A stretch of DNA of 20,113 nt from contig JBCDCZ010000047.1 in assembly GCA_039180865.1 (NCBI GenBank), positions 1 through 20,113 of the forward strand, written 5' to 3'. The translations under genes were made by a program, and so were the position numbers. The notes beneath the pieces were generated by a model, which was given only the letters and a program-made list of their open reading frames with translations, searched no databases and was not told where the DNA came from. Shown one piece after another: positions 1 to 6,469 of this stretch. Source of the stretch: JBCDCU01 sp039180865. Its GTDB lineage: Bacteria; Pseudomonadota; Alphaproteobacteria; Rhizobiales; JACESI01. How positions within the stretch are numbered: the stretch's first letter is position 1; the number at the start of each line of letters is the position of its first letter.

Positions 1-129
1 ACCGGAAGGAAGCAGCCGCGATATGTTACGCGACCCGACCGGCTCACCGGATGCCAGATAGCTGTCGACGATATGGCGAAAGATTTCGCGCGAGCGTTCG
101 TCGACATCTTGCAGAGTGGGTTTCGTCAT
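1..129 (-). CDS. hrcA: Heat-inducible transcription repressor HrcA, N-terminal 43 codons (runs off the window)
   Basis: HrcA represses chaperone genes such as groESL by binding the CIRCE element and is itself kept active by GroEL. Only the start is visible. It reads MTKPTLQDVDERSREIFRHI, then VDSYLASGEPVGSRNISRLL, which matches the N-terminal winged-helix region of the family: the 'R..IF..IV..YL..GEPVGSR..S' pattern is the hallmark. The ATG is at 129-127 on the minus strand and the frame stays open to base 1. In Hyphomicrobiales hrcA is commonly divergent from rph, as here, and is usually followed by grpE, which would lie outside the window. No CIRCE element is visible upstream, so CIRCE-type self-repression is not supported here. 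Confidence 0.93.
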   Translation of the reverse strand, partial: MTKPTLQDVDERSREIFRHIVDSYLASGEPVGSRNISRLLPSG

Positions 130-171
130 GATCTTTCAAACACCTGTCCGGCGTTCCTGGCCGTCATTGCC

Positions 172-185
172 TATCGATAATATCG
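172..185. repeat. Overlapping short palindromes upstream of hrcA
   Basis: TATCGATA (172-179) is a perfect 8-bp palindrome. It overlaps CGATA-A-TATCG (175-185), a second perfect dyad. Both cover the proposed -10 and start point of hrcA, so they could be an operator, but short AT-rich palindromes also occur by chance. Confidence 0.3.
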
Positions 186-207
186 CGAGCGTCCTCCAGA
201 ATCTCAA
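179..207 (-). promoter_or_regulatory. Candidate promoter for hrcA
   Basis: Read on the minus strand, TTGAGA (207-202, preceded by C to give CTTGAGA) is separated by 17 bp from GATATT (184-179). This fits the spacing of housekeeping promoters, and the CTTG start also resembles alphaproteobacterial RpoH -35 elements. Transcription would start near 172, about 43 nt before the hrcA ATG. This is pattern matching only; the -10 is imperfect. Confidence 0.3.
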
Positions 208-300
208 GCCCTTTTGACTGCAATCAGCAGCTAAACCTGAGGTCGGACAATCACAATCATTCGTTTCCTAGCCTGCGGACATATTACGTGAATTCGCCGG

Positions 301-328
301 TTTACATTCCGATCTTTCCGTTTATGAC
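301..328 (+). promoter_or_regulatory. Candidate promoter for rph
   Basis: TTTACA (301-306) and TATGAC (323-328) are separated by 16 bp. They match the sigma-70 consensus at 5 of 6 and 4 of 6 positions. This would give a leader of about 50 nt before the rph ATG at 385. The rest of the hrcA-rph gap (130-384) holds the hrcA promoter candidate, small palindromes and three CAATCA hexamers (221-226, 248-253, 254-259), with no recognisable gene. Confidence 0.28.
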
Positions 329-384
329 AGGCTCAATTCTGACGTTGCTGCGACAAATGTGACAAGTAGAAAAGGGGCAATGCA

Positions 385-1098
385 ATGCGACCATCCAATC
401 GCGCGCCGGATGAAATGCGGCCGGTTTCGCTCGAACGACGGGTTTCGAAATATGCCGAAGGATCCTGCTTCGTTAAATTCGGCGACACAGAGGTGTTGTG
501 CACTGCAAGTCTCGAAGAGCGTGTTCCGCCATGGCTCAGAGGCGCGGGACGCGGTTGGGTGACAGCCGAATACGGCATGTTGCCGCGTTCGACGGCCGAG
601 CGCATGCGTAGGGAGGTAACGGCAGGAAAAGCATCGGGCCGTACTCAGGAAATTCAGCGCCTGATCGGTCGCTCGCTGCGCGCGGTCGTCGATCTCGAAG
701 CCCTTGGCGAGCGTCAGATATCAATCGATTGTGATGTCATCCAGGCGGATGGTGGCACGCGCACGGCCTCGATTACCGGTGCATGGGTAGCACTCAACGA
801 TTGCATAGAATGGATGCGCGAACGTTCTCTGGTGTCCGGTACTGTATTGAGAGACCATGTGGCTGCGGTCTCCTGCGGTATCTATGAGGCGGTTCCAGTG
901 CTCGACCTTGATTACGCCGAGGACAGCAATGCTGAAACCGACGCCAATTTCGTCATGAGCGGAAATGGCGGTATTATCGAAATCCAGGGGACTGCTGAAA
1001 AAACGCCATTCAGCGACGAGGATTTTGGGCAGTTAATGACGCTTGCAAAGAAGGGGATCGCTGAACTCGTCTCTTTACAGAAGATGTCCTCGCTCTAG
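385..1098 (+). CDS. rph: Ribonuclease PH (tRNA nucleotidyltransferase)
   Basis: RNase PH is a phosphate-dependent 3'-5' exoribonuclease that trims the 3' end of tRNA precursors in the cytoplasm as a hexameric ring. The 237-residue product has the usual family length. Visible signatures are VKFGDTEVLCTASLE (30-44), WVTAEYGMLPRST (58-70), SGRTQEIQRLIGRSLR (84-99) with R86 as the expected phosphate-binding arginine, DGGTRTASITG (122-132), and the acidic metal-binding cluster around D180 and D186 in EDSNAETDAN. The ATG at 385 is preceded at about 7 nt by AGGGG (373-377), which supports this start over the out-of-frame ATG at 380. It heads a cluster with rdgB and hemW, starting 28 bp downstream. 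Confidence 0.97.
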   Translation: MRPSNRAPDEMRPVSLERRVSKYAEGSCFVKFGDTEVLCTASLEERVPPWLRGAGRGWVTAEYGMLPRSTAERMRREVTAGKASGRTQEIQRLIGRSLRAVVDLEALGERQISIDCDVIQADGGTRTASITGAWVALNDCIEWMRERSLVSGTVLRDHVAAVSCGIYEAVPVLDLDYAEDSNAETDANFVMSGNGGIIEIQGTAEKTPFSDEDFGQLMTLAKKGIAELVSLQKMSSL

Positions 1099-1126
1099 AA
1101 AGGGGGATGATAAAGGAGTTCAGAGA

Positions 1127-1813
1127 ATGGCGCGCAGGCTTACCGGCAGCACACTTGTTGTTGCCAGTCACAATCAGGGAAAGGTGCGTGAAATCAACGA
1201 CTTGATTGCGCCATTCGGTCTCGAGGCGAAATCTGCGTCCGAGCTTGATCTTCCAGAACCTGAAGAGACCGGTACAACCTATGAAGCCAATGCGCTTTTG
1301 AAAGCGGAAGCGGCAGCGAAGGCCACTGGCCTACCGTCACTCTCCGATGATTCCGGTTTCGCGGTCGATGCGCTCGATGGAGATCCCGGTGTCTATTCAG
1401 CCCGTTGGGCCGGACCAGACAAGGATTTTGGACGGGCTATGCGCAATGTTGAAGAAAAGCTTCAGCAGGCCGGTGCAACCGATCCTGATGCCCGGCGGTC
1501 TCGGTTCATCGCCGTTCTCTGTCTCGCATTTCCCGATGGGCATCATGAGATGTTTCGCGGTGAGGTCGAAGGGCTCGCGGTCTGGCCGCCACGGGGCGAC
1601 AAGGGTTTCGGATATGATCCAATGTTCCTGCCGGATGGCCACGAGCGCACCTTCGGCGAGATGTCGGCTGATGAAAAACACGGCTGGAAACCGGCCTTTA
1701 TGGGCGAGACTATTGCGCCCCTTTCACATAGAGCCCGGGCGTTCAAAATGTTTGCGCAGGCGTGCCTTCCGATTGCTTCAGAATCTATCGGAGAGGCAGG
1801 AGAGCCGAGTTGA
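1127..1813 (+). CDS. rdgB: Non-canonical purine NTP pyrophosphatase (RdgB/HAM1 family)
   Basis: The enzyme hydrolyses dITP, ITP and XTP to the monophosphate and pyrophosphate, keeping deaminated purines out of DNA and RNA. The 228-residue product shows the family motifs in order: SHNQGKVREI (14-23), where S-x-N-x-x-K forms the nucleotide pocket; SLSDDSG (71-77), with the metal-binding and catalytic aspartates; DPGVYSARWAG (86-96); GFGYDPMF (160-167); and LSHRARA (199-205). The frame is open further upstream, but the ATG at 1127 has a strong AAAGGAG at 1112-1118 with 8-nt spacing, so I chose it. The stop codon TGA shares its last base with the hemW ATG, which points to translational coupling. 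The tail after about residue 213 is poorly conserved in the family. Confidence 0.96.
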   Translation: MARRLTGSTLVVASHNQGKVREINDLIAPFGLEAKSASELDLPEPEETGTTYEANALLKAEAAAKATGLPSLSDDSGFAVDALDGDPGVYSARWAGPDKDFGRAMRNVEEKLQQAGATDPDARRSRFIAVLCLAFPDGHHEMFRGEVEGLAVWPPRGDKGFGYDPMFLPDGHERTFGEMSADEKHGWKPAFMGETIAPLSHRARAFKMFAQACLPIASESIGEAGEPS

Positions 1814-2967
1814 TGATTGACGCCAATCCAGGCTTTGGCGTTTACATTCACTGGCCTTTTTGTGAAGCCAAATGCCCCTATTGCGATTTCAACTCCCACG
1901 TCCGTCACGGCGGTGTGTCTCAAAAAGACTATGTCGAAGCCTATCGGCGCGAATTGGCCTATTTTCAGAGCCTTGCGCCTGATCGGACCGTAACCAGTGT
2001 TTTCTTCGGCGGTGGGACACCGTCGCTCATGGAGCCTGAAACACTTCAGCTGATCCTTCGTGAGGTTTACGAGCTTTGGCCGGTTTCACCAGATGCCGAA
2101 GTGACGATGGAAGCAAATCCCTCTTCGGTGGAAGCAGAAAGGTTCGCGGCCTATCGGGATGGCGGCGTGAACAGGCTTTCCGTTGGGGTTCAGGCGCTCA
2201 ACGATCGTGACCTAAAGTTCCTCGGACGACTCCACACCGTCGATCAAGCATTTGACGCGATCGAAATTGCACGTGGCACCTTCCCGCGGCTCTCGTTTGA
2301 TCTCATTTACGCGCGCCCTGACCAGCGGGAAGAGGATTGGGAAGATGAACTCAATTCCGCGATAGATCGCGCTGCTGATCATCTTTCGCTCTATCAACTT
2401 ACCATTGAGCACGGCACGCCCTTCAAACGCCTCTATGAGGACGGCAAGCTGAAGATCCCGGACCCCGATCATGCGCGTGCGCTCTACGAAGTTACGCAAG
2501 CGGTTTGTGAAGCGCGTGGCCTTCCGGCTTATGAGATATCGAACCATGCCCGCCCTGGGGCGGAGAGCCGCCACAATCTCACCTATTGGCGTTATGGCGA
2601 TTATGCGGGGATCGGGCCTGGAGCTCATTCCCGGTTGTTTATCGACGGTGAGCGGTCTGCGTTCTCAGTAACATCAATGCCGGAATCCTGGTTGCAGAAG
2701 GTCAGCAACGAGGGCCACGGGATAGATGATGTCGATGTGCTGGGTCCTGAGGCGGTGGGCGATGAAATGCTACTGATGGGATTGCGGCTCGCCGAAGGTA
2801 TCAGCCTGAAGCGATACGAAACGCTTTCGGGACGGTTCGTCGAAGAAAAGCAGATCAATCATCTCGTCGAGCACGGCATGCTCGAACGCCTGACAGATGA
2901 TGTCGTTCGGGTCAGCCGGGAAGGGTGGTTCGTGCTCGATGCGGTCGTGGCTGATCTTGCGATGTAA
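1813..2967 (+). CDS. hemW: Radical SAM family haem chaperone HemW
   Basis: HemW-family proteins bind haem and a [4Fe-4S] cluster and are thought to deliver haem to respiratory enzymes; they were long misannotated as coproporphyrinogen oxidase. The 384-residue product has the radical-SAM motif C17-x3-C21-x2-C24 followed by D25-F26. The lack of a fourth cysteine at position 26 is the feature that separates HemW from true HemN (C-x3-C-x2-C-x-C). Other signatures are VFFGGGTPSLM for SAM binding, EANPSS, NRLSVGVQ, SLYQLTIEHGTPF and YEISNHARPG. The ATG at 1813 overlaps the rdgB stop by one base and has AGGAGA at 1798-1803. The rdgB-hemW pairing is also seen in enterobacteria. The gene ends 8 bp from the convergent dehydrogenase gene, with no terminator hairpin visible between them. 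Confidence 0.95.
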   Translation: MIDANPGFGVYIHWPFCEAKCPYCDFNSHVRHGGVSQKDYVEAYRRELAYFQSLAPDRTVTSVFFGGGTPSLMEPETLQLILREVYELWPVSPDAEVTMEANPSSVEAERFAAYRDGGVNRLSVGVQALNDRDLKFLGRLHTVDQAFDAIEIARGTFPRLSFDLIYARPDQREEDWEDELNSAIDRAADHLSLYQLTIEHGTPFKRLYEDGKLKIPDPDHARALYEVTQAVCEARGLPAYEISNHARPGAESRHNLTYWRYGDYAGIGPGAHSRLFIDGERSAFSVTSMPESWLQKVSNEGHGIDDVDVLGPEAVGDEMLLMGLRLAEGISLKRYETLSGRFVEEKQINHLVEHGMLERLTDDVVRVSREGWFVLDAVVADLAM

Positions 2968-2975
2968 CTCGCCCT

Positions 2976-4016
2976 TTATGCGTTGAGGCGCTCTTTCGCC
3001 ATCGCATCGGCAATGTCCTGGGTCCGCTTTCCTTCATCGAGGGAGCGGTTCAAAATCTCCAGAACCGTGTCGTAGAGCTTTGTAATCCTGGCGTTCGACC
3101 GTTCGACCGCTGGCGGTTCGAACATAACCTGCGAACCACCGATAATCCCGCCAGCGTTCACGACGAAGTCCGGCACATAAAGGATGCCGCGTTCCATGAG
3201 GGCAGCCTCATGGCGGTCTTCGGCAAGCTGATTGTTGGCGAGGCCCGACACCGCTTTGCATTTCAGCCTCGGAATCGTGTCATCGTTCAAGATTGCACCG
3301 AGCGCACACGGCGCAAAAACGTCCGCCTCCTGATCGTAAATCGCGTCTGGTGGTACTGCGATGGCACCATAGGTTTTGACGGCAAAATCGATCCGCTCGG
3401 CATCGACATCGGAAATGATGAGCTTGGCGCCGGCTTCATTCAGGAGTCGGCACATGATCGCACCGGTTCCGCCAACACCCTGAAGTGCCACCGTTACGCC
3501 GTTCAAATCGTCTGATCCGGTCAGGTGCTGCATGACTGCTTTTATGCCTAGGAAGCCTCCGAGGGAGGTGAACTCCGCCGGGTTGAAGCCTTCCGGGAAC
3601 TGACTTTCACCCATGAAGGCAAAGCGGGTGACAGTGCGCAGCACATCGACATCTTTCGGCGATATGCCGACGTCGATTGCCGTCCAATAGGCGCCACCGA
3701 GCCGCTCGATAAAGCGGGCGAAACCGCGCAATATTTTCGCCTTATCAGATGATTTTGGATCGGCAATGACCACGCATTTGCCGCCGCCAAGATCGAGCCC
3801 GGCAGCTGCGTTTTTATAGGTCATTCCGCGCGACAGGCGCAGCACATCGGTGAGCGCGTCGTCAAAACTCCCGTAAGGATACATGCGGCACCCCCCGGCG
3901 GCCGGGCCGAGGGTTGTGTCGTGGATGGCGATGATGGCGAAGAGGTCGAGATCAGGATCCCGGCAAAAGATAATGTTCTCGTGATTGTCGAACTCTGGAT
4001 GCTCGAATGGCGACAT
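2976..4016 (-). CDS. Leucine dehydrogenase-like amino-acid dehydrogenase (Glu/Leu/Phe/Val dehydrogenase family)
   Basis: These enzymes interconvert branched-chain or aromatic L-amino acids and 2-oxo acids, with NAD(H) and ammonia. The 346-residue product fits the length of leucine dehydrogenases. The N-terminal dimerisation and substrate domain has GPAAGGCRMYPYGS (37-50), GMTYKNAAAG (64-73, K68) and LGGGK (76-80) with the expected catalytic K80, plus TAIDVG (112-117, D115). The Rossmann domain carries QGVGGTG (179-185) and a second-strand acidic residue in ISDVD (201-205), which favours NAD over NADP. PDFVVNAGGIIGG (282-294) is the C-terminal pocket segment. Compared with recalled Bacillus leucine dehydrogenases, residues 40, 291 and 294 differ, so the true substrate is uncertain; valine, phenylalanine, tryptophan or another amino acid are possible. 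A GGGGGAG sequence (4027-4021) precedes the ATG. It lies downstream of the lipoprotein gene on the same strand. Confidence 0.9.
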   Translation of the reverse strand: MSPFEHPEFDNHENIIFCRDPDLDLFAIIAIHDTTLGPAAGGCRMYPYGSFDDALTDVLRLSRGMTYKNAAAGLDLGGGKCVVIADPKSSDKAKILRGFARFIERLGGAYWTAIDVGISPKDVDVLRTVTRFAFMGESQFPEGFNPAEFTSLGGFLGIKAVMQHLTGSDDLNGVTVALQGVGGTGAIMCRLLNEAGAKLIISDVDAERIDFAVKTYGAIAVPPDAIYDQEADVFAPCALGAILNDDTIPRLKCKAVSGLANNQLAEDRHEAALMERGILYVPDFVVNAGGIIGGSQVMFEPPAVERSNARITKLYDTVLEILNRSLDEGKRTQDIADAMAKERLNA

Positions 4017-4086
4017 GGTTCTCCCCCCTTACCCCGCGCGCTAGACATTCAAATTCGGTAAACCCTTTGAGCTGTCCTTTTGCTAG

Positions 4087-4099
4087 ACGCCAAGGGCGT
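4087..4099 (-). repeat. Small inverted repeat between the lipoprotein gene and the dehydrogenase gene
   Basis: ACGCC-CTT-GGCGT forms a 5-bp stem with a 3-nt loop about 10 nt after the lipoprotein gene's stop codon on the minus strand. There is no U-rich tract after it, so it is at best a weak terminator or a processing hairpin. Confidence 0.3.
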
Positions 4100-4108
4100 T
4101 CCAATGCC

Positions 4109-5344
4109 TTAGTTACCGGTGACGGCAGCGGTCGGCTGCGCGAAGGTCGTCGCAGCCGGACTGACGATCTGGGGGCCTGTCGCTGTCACTTCGTAGACGG
4201 CAAGCGACCGTTCAACTCGGCCGTTACCGGAGATACGGAACGTACCATCCGCTGTGCCTTTGAAACCGCTGCGGCTCGTCAAACGTGACAAGCTGAATTT
4301 GTCGTCGGGGAAATTCTGGGAAAGCACGATCAAGAGGCTTGTCGCGTCATAGGCAAGGCTTGCCAGGCGGATTGGTGGTTTCCCAAAGGCCGCATTGTAC
4401 CGTTGTGCAAACGCATTGTAGCCGGACCGGTCCGGCGCCGCATAGATTGAACCCTCGAGCGCTGGATTGCGGAAAATGCGAGGATCGTCCCATTGCCCTG
4501 AACCGACAAACTTGACGGGTTTGCCTTGCGGTATAGCCTGCTTCACCGCAGTCACAAGTTGGGGGGCAATGTCGCCGGCGTCAGGAATGAAGACCGTGTC
4601 GATCTGGCCGGATGCCACAAGGCTACCGATTTCCTGGGCCTTCACCCTTGGGTCATCATTCTCGTAACTGTACCGGGCAACCTGTACGATCCGTCCTCCG
4701 GCCCGAGGGACCGATTGACGGAAGGCGGCTTCTGCCAGAGTGCCGAGGGCGTTGTTCGGAAGAAGGGCTGCGAAAGACCGGCTTCCAGTTTCACCGGCAT
4801 GACGGATGGCGCGCTCAATTCCAGGTTCAGGTGTGAAGCCGAAGATGTTCACACCGCGCGATGCGATGCTGTTCGAGTTCGAAAACGCCAGGATCGGGAC
4901 ACCGGACGGGCGTGCAACGCCTGCTGCGGCGGGAACACTGTTTGAAAAGACAGGTCCAAGGATCAGTTCCGCACCTTCGCTCAATGCTTCCCGGGTTGCA
5001 CTGGCTGCACCCTGTGGCGATCCTGCTGTGTCCTTCACAACGATGTTGATCGTGTCCTCACCGAATTCGCGGATCGCAAGATCGGCTGCATTCGCAAAAT
5101 TTTCTGCGGCAAGCGCCCCGAACCCTTGGGCCGAACTTGGAACAAGAAGCGCCACGCGGACCGGTCCCTTACCGATAATGCGACCATTCGCTGGGGGAAG
5201 CCCATCAATGCTCTGTTGGAGTCCTGTTCCCTCGCCCGGCGTGGCGAAATCGCTGCCAAATTGGCCACCGGTTCCGGCACATGCCGAGAGTGCAAAGGCG
5301 GCGGTGAGGCAAAGAGCAATATGTCTGGTGTTTAATAGTGCCAT
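4109..5344 (-). CDS. Penicillin-binding protein activator, LpoA-like lipoprotein (periplasmic-binding fold)
   Basis: LpoA of enterobacteria is an outer-membrane lipoprotein that stimulates the peptidoglycan synthase PBP1A. The start used here is the ATG at 5344-5342, because it begins a clear lipoprotein signal peptide: MALLNTRH, a hydrophobic stretch, then the lipobox LSAC with C22 as the predicted lipidated residue. A longer in-frame start at 5455 would bury this signal. Mature residues of about 60-385 look like a type I periplasmic-binding fold: VRVALLVPSSAQGFG, ELILGPVFSNSV, GVPILAFSNSN, NIFGFTP. At 411 residues it lacks room for the long N-terminal TPR domain of the E. coli protein. Its position beside rsmI and yraN parallels the lpoA/rsmI/yraN neighbourhood in E. 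coli, which supports the assignment. An ABC-type amino-acid-binding lipoprotein is the main alternative. Confidence 0.83.
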   Translation of the reverse strand: MALLNTRHIALCLTAAFALSACAGTGGQFGSDFATPGEGTGLQQSIDGLPPANGRIIGKGPVRVALLVPSSAQGFGALAAENFANAADLAIREFGEDTINIVVKDTAGSPQGAASATREALSEGAELILGPVFSNSVPAAAGVARPSGVPILAFSNSNSIASRGVNIFGFTPEPGIERAIRHAGETGSRSFAALLPNNALGTLAEAAFRQSVPRAGGRIVQVARYSYENDDPRVKAQEIGSLVASGQIDTVFIPDAGDIAPQLVTAVKQAIPQGKPVKFVGSGQWDDPRIFRNPALEGSIYAAPDRSGYNAFAQRYNAAFGKPPIRLASLAYDATSLLIVLSQNFPDDKFSLSRLTSRSGFKGTADGTFRISGNGRVERSLAVYEVTATGPQIVSPAATTFAQPTAAVTGN

Positions 5345-5392
5345 CGGACTGTCCGTTGAAACTCCGGCTGCGCTCTTAGCAAACTTGACACG

Positions 5393-5481
5393 ACGTTGCA
5401 AAATGAAGCCGTCGAGCAAAACCGACTTTGTGCTAAACGTAGCAAATATCGACAATAATCGAAGCTTTGTTTTTGCAACGT
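5393..5481. repeat. Nested inverted repeats between the lipoprotein gene and rsmI
   Basis: ACGTTGCAAAA (5393-5403) is exactly mirrored by TTTTGCAACGT (5471-5481), a perfect 11-bp inverted repeat enclosing 67 bp. Inside it lie GTCGA (5411-5415) with TCGAC (5449-5453), and TGCTA-AACG-TAGCA (5431-5444) almost exactly at the common centre. AGCAAA also recurs as a direct repeat at 5378-5383, 5415-5420 and 5441-5446. The segment sits in the 206-bp (5345-5551) divergent gap. It could be a regulator-binding region for both genes, a structured RNA or the remnant of a very small repeat element. No target-site duplication is apparent. Confidence 0.6.
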
Positions 5482-5482
5482 A

Positions 5483-5496
5483 GCGGAATTTTCCGC
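5483..5496. promoter_or_regulatory. Dyad GCGGAA-TT-TTCCGC upstream of rsmI
   Basis: A perfect 6-bp inverted repeat with a 2-bp spacer lies 55 bp before the rsmI start codon. Its compact symmetry resembles a dimeric repressor half-site pair. I do not recognise the regulator and see no confident -35/-10 pair around it. Confidence 0.35.
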
Positions 5497-5551
5497 AGAA
5501 ATCATAGGTTGTGATGAGTGAGTATCAAGACTTTGCAGGGCATGCGAAAAG

Positions 5552-6469
5552 ATGAAGGGTGACGAGAGGCGAGCGGCGAAGTCAGTTTCGCAGCCGCACA
5601 TTCAACTTACGCAGCGTCCCCTGACGCCCGGCCTTTACATAGTGCCGACCCCGATCGGTAACCTTGCCGATATTACCTTGCGCGCCTTGGAAGTTTTGGC
5701 GGGAGTTGCAAGAATTGCCTGTGAAGACACGCGCGTAACCGGGAAACTTCTCAAGCATTATTCGATCTCCACGCCGATGATCGCCTATCATGAGCACAAT
5801 GCCGCTGAGAGACTCCCGGACCTGGTCTGCAGGATCGAGGAGGGTGAGGCGATTGCACTCGTCAGTGATGCCGGAACGCCGCTGATATCCGATCCGGGCT
5901 ACCGGCTTGTGGGGGAGCTTGCTGCAAGAGAGATCAACGTGGTGCCGCTACCCGGTGCGACGTCTGTCACGACCGCTTTGAGTGCCTCCGGCCTTCCAAG
6001 CGACACTTTTACGTTCGCAGGGTTTCTGCCGCAGAAAAAAGCCCAGCGGAAAAAAAGGCTTGCAGAGTTCGTAGACCATCCCGCGACCCTTATCTTTTTC
6101 GAATCTCCGCGGCGCCTCGCGGCGTCACTTGCCGATTGTGCCGAAATCCTCGGCGGCGACCGCGATGCAATGATTGCCCGTGAATTGACGAAGCTCTATG
6201 AAACGCTCTATCGTGGCTCGCTTTCGTCACTTGCTGACAAATTCGGGCAAGGTGAGCAGCCCAAGGGCGAAATCGTGATTGTTATTGCGCCGGGAGAACC
6301 CGTGCTGCCAGACGATGACGATATTGAACGGCGTCTTAAGCAATTGATTAGAACGCATCGCGTCAAAGAGGCCGCTGATATAGCCGCCCGCGAAACCGGC
6401 CTGTCGAAACGCGACCTTTATCAACGTGCTCTGAAACTCAAATCGACGGGCGTAGAACAGGATGACTGA
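5552..6469 (+). CDS. rsmI: 16S rRNA (cytidine(1402)-2'-O)-methyltransferase RsmI
   Basis: RsmI uses SAM to methylate the 2'-OH of C1402 in the decoding centre of 16S rRNA. The 305-residue product has the tetrapyrrole-methylase fold and the family motifs: VPTPIGNLADITLRAL (31-46), CEDTR (57-61), LVSDAGTPLISDPGYRLV (103-120), PLPGATSVTTALSASGLPS (132-150) and FAGFLP (155-160). Later come FESPRRL and ARELTKLYET. The ATG at 5552 gives about 25 residues before the conserved core, which is normal for alphaproteobacterial members; its ribosome-binding site is weak. It is divergent from the LpoA-like gene and overlaps yraN by 8 bp, so the two are probably co-translated. Confidence 0.97.
   Translation: MKGDERRAAKSVSQPHIQLTQRPLTPGLYIVPTPIGNLADITLRALEVLAGVARIACEDTRVTGKLLKHYSISTPMIAYHEHNAAERLPDLVCRIEEGEAIALVSDAGTPLISDPGYRLVGELAAREINVVPLPGATSVTTALSASGLPSDTFTFAGFLPQKKAQRKKRLAEFVDHPATLIFFESPRRLAASLADCAEILGGDRDAMIARELTKLYETLYRGSLSSLADKFGQGEQPKGEIVIVIAPGEPVLPDDDDIERRLKQLIRTHRVKEAADIAARETGLSKRDLYQRALKLKSTGVEQDD

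Noticed and set aside
322..332. Possible Pho half-site (CTGTCAT on the minus strand) upstream of rph
   Set aside because: Neither the adjoining 11-bp position upstream nor downstream carries a second half-site, so it is probably chance.
333..605. Antisense open frame of 90 codons over the rph start
   Set aside because: It overlaps the conserved N-terminus of RNase PH, with composition unlike a real protein.
1813..2967. Annotation of the radical SAM gene as coproporphyrinogen III oxidase (hemN)
   Set aside because: The fourth cysteine of the C-x3-C-x2-C-x-C motif is replaced by Phe, which points to HemW.
5385..5390. Perfect TTGACA on the plus strand upstream of rsmI
   Set aside because: No acceptable -10 element is found 16-18 bp downstream, so I did not call a promoter.
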